Below, piece after piece: positions 39,881 through 48,186 of a stretch of 64,000 nt of DNA. A program made the position numbers and the translations under genes. Where the stretch lies: positions 372,001 through 436,000 of the forward strand of contig NZ_JGZR01000006.1 of NCBI RefSeq assembly GCF_000741775.1. Reading direction: 5' to 3'. Below the pieces are notes generated by a model. That model ran no database searches. It had not been told where the DNA came from and saw only the letters and a program-made list of their open reading frames with translations. Position 1 is the first letter of the stretch. Each line of letters begins with the position of its first letter. Source of the DNA: Bifidobacterium subtile (GTDB lineage: Bacteria; Actinomycetota; Actinomycetes; Actinomycetales; Bifidobacteriaceae).

Positions 39881-40714
39881 ATGACCGTTGATTCCGCTGA
39901 TGCTGCCGTCGGTTTCGAATCGAGCAGCGACAGGCCCTCGTGTACAGCCATGCTGGTCGCGCAGCTGGCTGCCTATGCGATTTTCGCGCTGGTCTGCGTC
40001 GCCGGCTGGTTGTGGGGAATAGGCGAGGCCGTCATCGTCGTGGTTGCGGCGGCTGCGCTGCTGGCCTTCGTCATCGCATGGCCGTTGCGTGCTGACGGCG
40101 TGGCGCGCATCGTCGCCGCAATAGCAGGAGCGGTGTCGATTGCGGCGGCTGCGCTTCCTGCCGATATTCTGGGATCGCGAGGAGAATGCATTATTATCCC
40201 GCAGGCATCGTTGCAGGCATCGCCCGCAGACGCATGCGCCGCAGATGGCGTCCTGGCCTTGCTGGGGACCGCAATCTCGCACTGGGCCTCGACGGCGCTG
40301 GTGCTGCTGGCACTGCTCATCATCGGCGGATTCCTGCGGCAGATGCTGCGCGAGCAGCGCACCGAGCTGGTGCGCTCGCTCTCGTCTTTCGTGCTCGGCG
40401 GCGTCGCCGCTGTCGGATTGGGCGGATGGGTCATTGTGGCGCGTGTGCTGCGCCAATGGCATGATCTTGTCGCAGCGCAGCCGTCAGGTACTATGTGGGC
40501 CATATCGACGGGCTCAGTCTGGATTCTTTGCGCGGTTGCAATCGCCGCGGTCGCAGCGCTTGTCGCTATGGCGTTCGTGTCTCGCCAGTGGTGGCGGGAT
40601 GTCGCGATTGATTCGCCGAATCCTGCCCCCTGGCTCGGATTCGGTCTGCTGCCGGTGCTGATATTCGGCTTGGCGGCGTTTGCATACGCGTTCGCGCTTG
40701 TGACGATGGTGTGA
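39881..40714 (+). CDS. Polytopic membrane protein of unknown function
   Basis: A 277-residue protein with about seven hydrophobic helices (for example at 25-70, 75-95, 135-155, 170-190, 210-235 and the C-terminus). A periplasmic loop contains two cysteines (Cys103 and Cys119). The ATG at 39881 follows GAGGAAC. It is divergent from the orphan response regulator. I do not recognise the family. Confidence 0.65.
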   Translation: MTVDSADAAVGFESSSDRPSCTAMLVAQLAAYAIFALVCVAGWLWGIGEAVIVVVAAAALLAFVIAWPLRADGVARIVAAIAGAVSIAAAALPADILGSRGECIIIPQASLQASPADACAADGVLALLGTAISHWASTALVLLALLIIGGFLRQMLREQRTELVRSLSSFVLGGVAAVGLGGWVIVARVLRQWHDLVAAQPSGTMWAISTGSVWILCAVAIAAVAALVAMAFVSRQWWRDVAIDSPNPAPWLGFGLLPVLIFGLAAFAYAFALVTMV

Positions 40715-40811
40715 TTTTTTGTGCCGCATTTGCGGCGGCTGAACTGCTGAACTGCTGAACGGACGTCTGCTGAGCGGGCGTCTTGCTGAGCGGACGTCTG
40801 CGAAGTTGCAA

Positions 40812-40925
40812 AACGTTCCATTTCGACCGCTACCGTGAGGCTGCCGTACAAAAGGTGACGGAAATCGACTGGATAACGTTGCGTTTTGTACGGCAGCCGC
40901 GTGTTGCCGTACAAAACGCAACGCA
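40812..40925. repeat. ~112-bp palindromic repeat, copy E
   Basis: It includes CGACCGCTACCGTGAGGCTG, CCGTACAAAAGGTGACG, GCGTTTTGTACGGCAGCCGC and GTTGCCGTACAAAACGCAAC. The right arm appears duplicated relative to other copies. Just upstream (40740-40800) are short tandem CTGAACTG and GGACGTCTGCTGAGC units. Confidence 0.8.
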
Positions 40926-41068
40926 ATCGAGATATGTTTCGATGCCGATGACTCGATTCGGGGCTGGCCGGGGCCGAATAGAGGCGAGCCGAGGCCATTC
41001 GAGGCCAGTCACTCAGCCGTGGCCTGTCGGGACCAATCGAAGCCAGTAATCCTGCCGGAGGCAGGCAC

Positions 41069-41635
41069 TCAACCGATGATGCCCAGATGCTCCAGCAGTA
41101 TGTTGGTGCCGATCAGAATCAGCACGATGCCGCCCGCGATCTGCGCCGGCTTCTGCCATCGCAGGCCGACGACGCGTCCGAGATACAGGCCTGCAGCGGC
41201 GAATGCGGCCGTCACGATGCCGATGACTCCGATGGCGAAAGGCACGCTGAACTGCAGAAACGCGAAGCTCACTCCGACGGCTAAGGCATCGATGCTGCAC
41301 GCGATGGCCAGCGGCATCATATGACGCCAGCTGAACTGCGGGGTTTCGTGCTTGTTGGCTTCGCCCTCACGCAGGGCTTCGCGAATCATGTTGCCGCCGA
41401 TCAGGGCGAGCAGGCTGAAAATGATCCAGTGATCGAAAGCTGAGACATAATTGTTCAGCGCAGAGGCGCCGATGTAGCCCAACAGGGGGAACAGCGCTTG
41501 GAATCCGCCGAACCACAATGCGGTTTTCAGCGCGTCAAGCGGGCGGATGCGGGTTGCCGCAAGGCCTTTGCCGATGGCGACAGCGAATGCATCCATAGAT
41601 ACGGATATAGCGATAAGCAATGGTTGAATGATCAT
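41069..41635 (-). CDS. mntP: Manganese efflux pump MntP
   Basis: MntP exports Mn(II) and protects against manganese excess. The 188-residue protein has six hydrophobic helices in two related halves. The family motifs SMDAFAVAIGKGL (residues 13-25) and SIDALAVGVSFAFL (about 114-127) each contain the conserved Asp of the transport path. It is a single gene preceded by a structured leader. Confidence 0.93.
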   Translation of the reverse strand: MIIQPLLIAISVSMDAFAVAIGKGLAATRIRPLDALKTALWFGGFQALFPLLGYIGASALNNYVSAFDHWIIFSLLALIGGNMIREALREGEANKHETPQFSWRHMMPLAIACSIDALAVGVSFAFLQFSVPFAIGVIGIVTAAFAAAGLYLGRVVGLRWQKPAQIAGGIVLILIGTNILLEHLGIIG

Positions 41636-41790
41636 ATGTGGTATTCAAAGGGTTCATCGTCGGTCTCGGCCGCCGATGAACCTCGACGGCTTTCACCGCC
41701 TACGCCTCGGATACCGACACAGAACTGCCGGTCTGAAGCCGGCTTTGAATTCCCAGCGAATGCCGTTCGCATGTCGTTTAGTTGACAGGT
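41636..41790 (-). promoter_or_regulatory. Structured leader upstream of mntP, possible metal-responsive element
   Basis: On the minus strand, about 150 nt before the mntP ATG hold several stems: GGTTCATCG/CGATGAACC (9 bp, 41651-41682) just before the start codon, an outer ATTCAAAG/CTTTGAAT pairing, and GCCGGCTTCAGACCGGC. The apical part reads GGCCGAGACC. Many mntP genes have a manganese (yybP-ykoY) riboswitch, but the conserved GGGGAGUAG-type loop was not found, so assignment to that class is only tentative. Confidence 0.35.
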
Positions 41791-41883
41791 TCGATTATAG
41801 CACCGGAATACGGGGAGCGTGTCGCTGCTTTGCCGAAAGCTGGAAGACGCATTGCGTGATCCGCTAGACAAGAGATGGGGTGA

Positions 41884-42145
41884 TGTCACGAATCCCGCAC
41901 TATGACAGGGGATATGCGAAACTTGTGACGTTTCCCCGCGGTTATTCATCGCAACTCCCGCACAACGGTCGAGTTAGTGCGGGGATTGTGACGGTTCGTG
42001 GCTCAATGACTGTCCAAGGGTAAACCCCGTTGTTTCCTCGGTCCCTTGGCGGTCCCTTGGCGTCGGCTACTCACAGCGCACTGCGCTGTGAGTTTAACGC
42101 CTCCGCCCGCATAGGGTCCGTTATTGTGCGGGATTCGTGGCGTTA
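41884..42145. repeat. Three TGCGGG-N15 hairpins (R3, R4, R5)
   Basis: R3 (41885-41931) is GTCACGAATCCCGCA, 15 nt, TGCGAAACTTGTGACG. R4 (about 41949-41993) is CGCAACTCCCGCA, 15 nt, TGCGGGGATTGTGACG. R5 (about 42098-42145) is ACGCCTCCGCCCGCA, 15 nt, TGCGGGATTCGTGGCGT. Between R4 and R5 is a GCGCACTGCGC-type palindrome (around 42078). No gene is in this stretch. Confidence 0.8.
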
Positions 42146-42236
42146 GGATGGCGATTCGGCGGCTGGGGAATGTTCGAGGCGAGGAAAGCATACGGATGTG
42201 CCGTGCTCGCCTGCCGAGCGTAGCCACAGATACGGA

Positions 42237-42262
42237 GAAAGCCACCCGAGTGGGTGGCTTTC
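42237..42262. terminator. Intrinsic terminator downstream of ppa
   Basis: GAAAGCCACCC and GGGTGGCTTTC form an 11-bp perfect stem with a GAGT loop; T-rich arms on both strands allow function in either direction. It lies about 95 bp beyond the ppa stop on the minus strand. Confidence 0.8.
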
Positions 42263-42356
42263 TTTGCATATCAGGGTGTGAGCATCGTACGCATCACGCG
42301 CGCCCGATCATCATGCCCTGCGCCTTTGCCAGCGCCCTTGGCAGGCGCTCACGGAA

Positions 42357-42848
42357 TCAGGCCTGTTCGGCCAGACGCTCGCGCGCGGCCTTGATCTGCT
42401 TGTCGGCCTCGTCAACGCCGGCCCAGTAGTCGCCGGGCTGCACTTCCTTGCCTGGCTCCAGCGCCTTGTACTGCTCGAAGAAGTGCTTGATCTCGGCCTT
42501 GTGGAAGTCGTTGACGTCATCGATATCCTTGATATCGTCGAAGCGCACGTCGGCGGGCACGCACAGCACCTTGTCGTCGCCGCCGGCCTCGTCGACCATG
42601 TGATACAGGCCCACGGCGCGGCACTCGACCACGCAGCCGGGGAACACTGAGTTCGGGATCATCACGAGCGCGTCGAGCGGATCGCCATCCTCGCCCAGCG
42701 TCTCGTCGATGTAGCCGTAGTCGTCCGGGTAGCCCATCGCGGTGAACAGCGTGCGGTCGAGGAACACGCGGCCGGTCTCATGGTCGACTTCGTATTTGTT
42801 CTTGGAGCCGCGCGGGATCTCGACGACTACGTTGAATGTCTCTGCCAT
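42357..42848 (-). CDS. ppa: Inorganic pyrophosphatase
   Basis: A family I soluble pyrophosphatase, 163 residues, that hydrolyses PPi to drive biosynthesis. The signature [18 protein letters not shown], the metal-binding [12 protein letters not shown] and the later DDKVLCVP are intact. The ATG at 42848 follows AAGGAG; an in-frame extension to 42962 is not conserved. It stands alone between mntP and glgE. Confidence 0.97.
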   Translation of the reverse strand: MAETFNVVVEIPRGSKNKYEVDHETGRVFLDRTLFTAMGYPDDYGYIDETLGEDGDPLDALVMIPNSVFPGCVVECRAVGLYHMVDEAGGDDKVLCVPADVRFDDIKDIDDVNDFHKAEIKHFFEQYKALEPGKEVQPGDYWAGVDEADKQIKAARERLAEQA

Positions 42849-43135
42849 TATTCGTTTCTCCTTATGATCTTCGGCCTGCTTTCGCTGCAGGCCGCATGTC
42901 GGTTGTCGTTGTGGCTTTGGGCGGTCCGGCGCATGCGCATTGCAACACTGCACTGGTGTCACTGTGCTGTGCGTCAGGCCTTCAATGCCTTACCGGGCCT
43001 AGCGTACCCGCACCACGCGAAGGCGAGTGCAGTCTTGCATGCGGCGCGGGTAGTTGCGGGCAGCAGCCTTGAACATCGCCCAGTATGCCGCACGCAGTAT
43101 GTCGTACTCAGCACTCCGCGCCTGGTATTCAGCGC

Positions 43136-45448
43136 TCAGTATTCAACACTGAGGATATGCGCGACATCCGCCCACGGCGCGAGGGACACGAAATTGTCCC
43201 AGCCCCAGTCGAATTCGCGCCCGGTGAGCTCGTCGCGCACCTTGACCGCGCGGTCGGTGGGCAGTCCGTACTCGCCCAGTTCGAGATGCACCACGGCCTG
43301 ATGGCTGTTATGCGCGTCGAGATTGACGACCACGATCACCGTGTCCGGCTTGCCGGTGCCGGTGAGCTCGGCCGGCACATGGCGGATGAAGGCGATGATG
43401 CTCTCATCCTCGCAGGGCAGCAGGTTCAGGTCGTGGTAGCTGCGGCAGGCGGGGTGCGCTCGCCGGATGCGGTTGAGCGATGCGAGCAGCTCGCCGATGC
43501 CGTACTGCTCGGCCTGGCTCCAATCGCGCACCTTGACCTCGTACTTCTCGTTGTTCTGCTGCTCTTCGTAGCCGGGGCGCTGCCGGTTCTCGATAAGCTC
43601 GTAGCCGTTGTAGATGCCCCAGGACGGCGAGCCCATAGCCGCCAGCACCGCGCGGATCGCATGCCCGGCGATGCCGTTGTCGCGGATGTAGTCGGTGAGG
43701 ATGTCGGGCGTGGTGGGCCAGAAGGTGTTGTGCTGGTAGAAGGCCTCGTCGCTGTTGGTTTCGAGCAGGTAGTCGTCCAGATTCCACTTCTCGTTGCGCC
43801 AGGGGAAGTAGCAGTGCGACTGCGTGAACCCGACGTAGCTCAGCGCGCGCATCATGCCCGGGCGGGTGAAGGCTTCGGCGAGGAAGAGCACCTCGGGATG
43901 CTTGCGGGTGACGGCGGCGATCACGTCCTGCCAGAAGCGCACCGGCTTGGTGTGCGGATTGTCGATGCGGAAGATGGTGACGCCGGCTTCGATCCACAGG
44001 TTCATAAGCCGTTCGACCTCGCGCTCGATCCCGAGCATATCCGCGTTGAAATCGATCGGGTAGATGTCCTGATACTTCTTCGGCGGATTCTCGGCGAAGG
44101 CGATGGTGCCGTCGGGCTTGTGGCGGAACCAGTCGGGATGCTCCTTGACCCACGGGTGGTCCGGCGAGCACTGCAGCGCGAAGTCGAGCGCGATCTCCAG
44201 ATTCAGCTCATGGGCGCGGGCGCACAGCGCCTTGAAGTCGTCCATAGTACCCAGCTGCGGGTCGACGGTGTCATGGCCGCCCAGCTCGGAGCCGATGCCG
44301 AAGGGGGAGCCGGGATCTTCGGGGCCGGCGACCAGGCTGTTGTTGCGTCCCTTGCGGTTGGTGACGCCTATGGGGAAGATCGGCGGCAGATAGACCACGT
44401 CGAAGCCTTGTGCGGCAGCACGCTCGAGGCCGGATACCGAGGTGCGCAGATTGCCGGGGATGATCTTGCCGGTCTGCGGATCGTGGGTCGCGCCTTCGGA
44501 GCGAGGGAAGAACTGATACCAAGCGGTGAAGCTCGATTTCGGTCGCTCGACGCGCACCGTTTTGGGGTGGCTGGGCGAGATGCCATCGCGCAGCGGATGC
44601 TCGATGTGCAGGCGTTCGATGGCCTCATTGTCGGCGGCGGCGAGCCGCTCGTGTTCGTTCAGGTTGCGATCCGCGATGCGTTTGGCCGCCTCGCGCAGCG
44701 TCCGGCGCTCGCTTGCCGACAACCCTGCATCGTGTCGTCCCGCCCAGCGGTTCAGCAGGTCTGCGCCCGAGTCGAGCGCATTCTCCACATCGTCATGGAC
44801 GTCGACTTTGATGCGCGCGTCATGCAGCCACGAAGCATAGGTATCCTCCCAGCCTTCGACGACCATACCCCAATCGCCGAGCTGGCGACGCAGCGTAGGC
44901 CATTGCTCGTCCCAGGGCTTGACGGTGCTGTGCTCGCCGGCCTTGAGCGTCACGGCCCAGCGGTCCAGTCCGGGGTTGACGCAGGTCATCGGCATGCGCA
45001 GCATCTCGCGGCCGCGCGGATTGCGCAGCACGGCAGTTGCGCCGATTTTGCTGCGGCCTTCGATGAAGACCTGTGCGGTGACGGAGAAGGTTTCGCCAAG
45101 TTCGACGCGCACCGGGAACACGTCGTTTTCACGGCTCGGCGTGATGTCGAGCACGACGACGCGCCCGAGCTGATTGGGCGCGTCGACCGGCAAAGTGGGT
45201 GCCGGAGCTTCCTCTCCTGGATTCAGATGGATTCGCGGCCGAGCCGCGGAGACGTGGCGCGAAGCCGTATTCTTCTCCGCGGCCTTCGATCGCCGGGTGC
45301 GGTGCGGCGCGGAAGATTTTGCTGGGGTCGCGTTTTCCGCTGCGGCGTCCTGCATGGCGGATTCGTCTGCCGAAGCCTGTGCGGCGACGGTGCCGGCGGA
45401 ATCGTGACGTTTAAATGTTGCTTCTTTGCTTGTGTGGTGTGTAGCCAT
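43136..45448 (-). CDS. glgE: Alpha-1,4-glucan:maltose-1-phosphate maltosyltransferase GlgE
   Basis: GlgE extends alpha-glucans with maltose units from maltose-1-phosphate (GH13 subfamily 3). With the ATG at 45448 it has 770 residues: an Ala/Ser/Lys-rich N-terminal leader of about 60 residues, a beta-sandwich and helical N-terminal domains, then a TIM barrel with the nucleophile Asp496 (IFRIDNPHTKPV) and general acid Glu525 (LFLAEAFTRP). The Trp/Tyr-rich FTAWYQFFPRSEG segment is typical of the family. The exact start is uncertain; in-frame starts lie upstream at 45484 and beyond, and none has a good ribosome site. Confidence 0.92.
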   Translation of the reverse strand: MATHHTSKEATFKRHDSAGTVAAQASADESAMQDAAAENATPAKSSAPHRTRRSKAAEKNTASRHVSAARPRIHLNPGEEAPAPTLPVDAPNQLGRVVVLDITPSRENDVFPVRVELGETFSVTAQVFIEGRSKIGATAVLRNPRGREMLRMPMTCVNPGLDRWAVTLKAGEHSTVKPWDEQWPTLRRQLGDWGMVVEGWEDTYASWLHDARIKVDVHDDVENALDSGADLLNRWAGRHDAGLSASERRTLREAAKRIADRNLNEHERLAAADNEAIERLHIEHPLRDGISPSHPKTVRVERPKSSFTAWYQFFPRSEGATHDPQTGKIIPGNLRTSVSGLERAAAQGFDVVYLPPIFPIGVTNRKGRNNSLVAGPEDPGSPFGIGSELGGHDTVDPQLGTMDDFKALCARAHELNLEIALDFALQCSPDHPWVKEHPDWFRHKPDGTIAFAENPPKKYQDIYPIDFNADMLGIEREVERLMNLWIEAGVTIFRIDNPHTKPVRFWQDVIAAVTRKHPEVLFLAEAFTRPGMMRALSYVGFTQSHCYFPWRNEKWNLDDYLLETNSDEAFYQHNTFWPTTPDILTDYIRDNGIAGHAIRAVLAAMGSPSWGIYNGYELIENRQRPGYEEQQNNEKYEVKVRDWSQAEQYGIGELLASLNRIRRAHPACRSYHDLNLLPCEDESIIAFIRHVPAELTGTGKPDTVIVVVNLDAHNSHQAVVHLELGEYGLPTDRAVKVRDELTGREFDWGWDNFVSLAPWADVAHILSVEY

Positions 45449-45620
45449 AATGGCATTGTAGGGTGTCTGCGGCTCAGGATGCATCTTCGTGACCGCATGT
45501 CGGCGGCTTTGCCGCTCTTGCGTGTTCCGGCGCGATGACTGCGAATCCGTCGGCAGCGATTTTCGCGGGTCGTGCGCAGCTTGGCTGCTCGTATATATAG
45601 GTATGCTGTCCGCGGCGAAG

Positions 45621-45706
45621 TTATCCACAGCTATGTCGGGCACCGCTGTTTTTATCCACAGTTTGCGTTGTCCACATCGTATTTATCCACAGGCAGGTTA
45701 TCCACA
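45621..45706 (+). promoter_or_regulatory. Cluster of five DnaA boxes
   Basis: Four perfect TTATCCACA boxes (45621, 45652, 45683, 45698) and one TTGTCCACA (45668) lie on one strand within 86 bp, the last four spaced 15-16 bp apart. The cluster is between the divergent glgE and surface-protein genes. There are no dnaA, dnaN or recF genes in the window, so it is more likely a DnaA-titrating or regulatory site than oriC. Confidence 0.85.
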
Positions 45707-45829
45707 ACACGCCGAGGACCCAAGCCTTCGACCACAGGACCCGTTTCAGGATGCGAGGGGATGCGCAGCTGTGACAGGCTCGTTGTCACGCATACTACGA
45801 CGTTGCGTACCGACGGAAAGGAAACACTC

Positions 45830-48106
45830 ATGAACGCAAAGCTACGAAACCGTCTGACGGCCATCGTCGCTGTGCTGGCGGCGGTCCTGATGACGATCTG
45901 CCTGCCCACAGTCGCGAGGGCCGCCGACTTGCGCCGGCCGGACAGCAGCCGGTATCTTACTTACAAGATCGGCGGCAACGCCATGCGCATCGGCGTGATT
46001 GCTCAGGATGACGACTCCGACTACTACTGCATCGAAGGGAATGTGCAGGCCTCTTATCGAATCGACGGGGTGCGCGAAATCGAGTCCACCGATGACGCGC
46101 GACGGCTGGCTTGGCTGATCGACCATTATCGAGGCAGCGAAGACCCGCTCGCCTATGCGGCGATCGGCCTGCTGGTGCACGACCGCTACGATCTGGACCA
46201 AGCGACATGGGCATCCCATCGCGACAGCGTCATCCGCACGCATGCGGGCATCGCGGATCGCGCCGGCGCATTGTGGCGCGAAGCCGGGGACTACGCGCCC
46301 GCTGGCGCGAAAATCACGCAGCATTACGTGCGAGGATTGCGACAGGGGATTGTGGAGGCTCTCGTCGTGAATGCATCGGGGTCGCCCATAGCCGGTGTGC
46401 CTTACAAAGTCACGCTTAATGGCCCGGCGCGGTTCGAGAACGGGCAGGACTCCGTTGCAGGCGTCTCAGGCACCCAATCGATCGCGCATCGCTGGCAGGC
46501 CACCGGTGCTGGCGAGATCACGGCGTCCATATCCTACGGGCGTCACGTGCTTGAGCAGATCATCAGTGCGCAGGACTTCGTACGTTTCGGCGGTATGAAG
46601 CAGACCAATGGCGGTGCTGTGAAGTTCACGGCCCGCAAGGATTTCACGCCCTCGCTGGGCACGCGGGTGTCCGCGAAAATCGTCGATGCCGGTCAGCCCG
46701 TGGTTGATGAGGTGACCTCCGGAGTGCGTGGCGCGGACAGCCATTGGCCTCAAGGGTTGAAACTGACGGCGACCGGCTGGTACTTCGATAAGCTGTCTCC
46801 TGCTGCGCTGAAAGAAGGCACGGCAGTGCATGCCGGGGAGAGCGCGGCGGCTTTTCTCAAGCGTTTGCAGAGCGCCGGACACAAGCCTTCGGCGTATGGG
46901 GCCGCAAGTTTTACCGGGCCAAATCAGACGGTGAAGGTGCAGGGCACGACGAAGTCTGGCGGCTCCGAACCATACAAAACCCCGGTCGCCGCAGGATTCG
47001 GCACTTGGGTGTGGGCCTTCGAGCGCGAATCGCTTAGTGCGCAGGCCCGCGAATACGTTCTGGCTGACGCGGTCACGCCGTTTCTGGAGATACCGGAAAC
47101 CAATGCGCACCGTGCCAGAATCAATGTGCGGTCCAGCGTGACCGAACACAGCGCAAGCGTGGGATCCGAACTCAGCGATACCATAACCGTCTCCGGTTTC
47201 CCGGATGACCATGGATCGTTTGCGGGCAGCAAGGAATTCGGTTTCGAACCGGATCGGGCGCACGCGCAGGTGAGCGTGTGGTGGTCTGGCGATGCGCATG
47301 ACGCAGGCAACGACGAACGATATCGTCCCAGCGGAAGCGGCGTGCCCGAGGAAGACGAGCATCACCGACGTGTGGGAGTCTGGAACTATCCAGCCGCCAA
47401 TGGCACGTTCCGTGTCGGTGCCGGAGCGCCCGATGCCCACGGCAAGCCGGTGAATATCCGAGGCGAAAGCCATGGATGGTATGTATTCGTCTGGCAGTTT
47501 GCTGGCGACGACCGCGTCATGCCGGCCGCAAGCGCGTACGATGACGCATGGGAGCGCACTCGCGTCGTGGAAGTCGCACGGCCCAAAGCGCCTATTGTCA
47601 CCACAAGAGTCGACCGCGACACGGTCAAGCTCAATGAGCCGTTCAGAGATACCGCTCGGGTCATCGGTGACGTGAAGAAAGGCTCCTACGTGGAATTCAG
47701 CGCGTACGAGGCCATAGCCAAAGGCGTCAAGCCCGGTGCGAATGCCAAGCTGCTTGATGGCGAACATGTGAGACTGGACCATGGCGTGAGCGATCAGAAG
47801 GTGTCCAGCAGCCAAGTGCGCTCAGGAAAGCCGGGATTCGTGTATTGGAAGGCCACGGTGTTCTCGCCGAAGGGCGACGTGCTCGCCACGCATGAACTCG
47901 GCGCTGAAGGAGAAGTCGTGGAGGTTATGGAAGACGGCAGCCAGACGCCGTCGGTTCCTGGCCAGCCGGCTTCCGACAAGTCGACTCCTAATCAGCCCGC
48001 TCGCTTGGCTGATACCGGCTCTTCGGTGGTGGCGCTCGCTGGAGTCGGCGTCGCCGCGGCGCTCGTCGCCCTGCTTATGGTCGCAGCGATCCGCCGACGG
48101 ACTTGA
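45830..48106 (+). CDS. Sortase-anchored surface protein with Ig-like repeats
   Basis: A 758-residue cell-wall protein. A signal peptide covers residues 1-31 (cleavage after VARA). Near the N-terminus DYYCIEGN (Cys67) resembles the cysteine of adhesin thioester domains. A long region contains repeated beta-rich modules (for example TEHSASVGSELSDTITVSGF and VDRDTVKLNEPFRDTARVIG) similar to VaFE/isopeptide-type repeats. The C-terminus has LADTG (726-730), a hydrophobic helix and an RRRT tail; LAxTG is the motif expected for class E sortases. It probably acts in adhesion, but the ligand is unknown. The start follows GGAAAGGA. The DnaA-box cluster lies 124 bp upstream. Confidence 0.75.
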   Translation: MNAKLRNRLTAIVAVLAAVLMTICLPTVARAADLRRPDSSRYLTYKIGGNAMRIGVIAQDDDSDYYCIEGNVQASYRIDGVREIESTDDARRLAWLIDHYRGSEDPLAYAAIGLLVHDRYDLDQATWASHRDSVIRTHAGIADRAGALWREAGDYAPAGAKITQHYVRGLRQGIVEALVVNASGSPIAGVPYKVTLNGPARFENGQDSVAGVSGTQSIAHRWQATGAGEITASISYGRHVLEQIISAQDFVRFGGMKQTNGGAVKFTARKDFTPSLGTRVSAKIVDAGQPVVDEVTSGVRGADSHWPQGLKLTATGWYFDKLSPAALKEGTAVHAGESAAAFLKRLQSAGHKPSAYGAASFTGPNQTVKVQGTTKSGGSEPYKTPVAAGFGTWVWAFERESLSAQAREYVLADAVTPFLEIPETNAHRARINVRSSVTEHSASVGSELSDTITVSGFPDDHGSFAGSKEFGFEPDRAHAQVSVWWSGDAHDAGNDERYRPSGSGVPEEDEHHRRVGVWNYPAANGTFRVGAGAPDAHGKPVNIRGESHGWYVFVWQFAGDDRVMPAASAYDDAWERTRVVEVARPKAPIVTTRVDRDTVKLNEPFRDTARVIGDVKKGSYVEFSAYEAIAKGVKPGANAKLLDGEHVRLDHGVSDQKVSSSQVRSGKPGFVYWKATVFSPKGDVLATHELGAEGEVVEVMEDGSQTPSVPGQPASDKSTPNQPARLADTGSSVVALAGVGVAAALVALLMVAAIRRRT

Positions 48107-48186
48107 AGGGTGCGGTTCAGCTGATCAGGCTGGCGTGGTGATGGTCGCAATGCTCGTTGCCGCGCCGATCTGATCTGGACAGCAGC

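Noticed and set aside
38807..40462. 551-codon minus-strand frame extending the response regulator upstream
   Set aside because: The extension is Arg/Gln/His-rich, overlaps the divergent membrane-protein gene, and passes the strong AGGAGG-GTG start at 39652.
45621..45706. Interpretation of the DnaA-box cluster as the chromosomal origin oriC
   Set aside because: No dnaA, dnaN, recF, rpmH or parAB genes and no clear AT-rich unwinding region are nearby. Reported instead as a non-origin DnaA cluster.
45572..45829. Upstream in-frame extension of the surface protein through the DnaA-box cluster
   Set aside because: The extension has no ribosome site, precedes a clean signal peptide, and runs over DnaA boxes; the ATG at 45830 has GGAAAGGA upstream.
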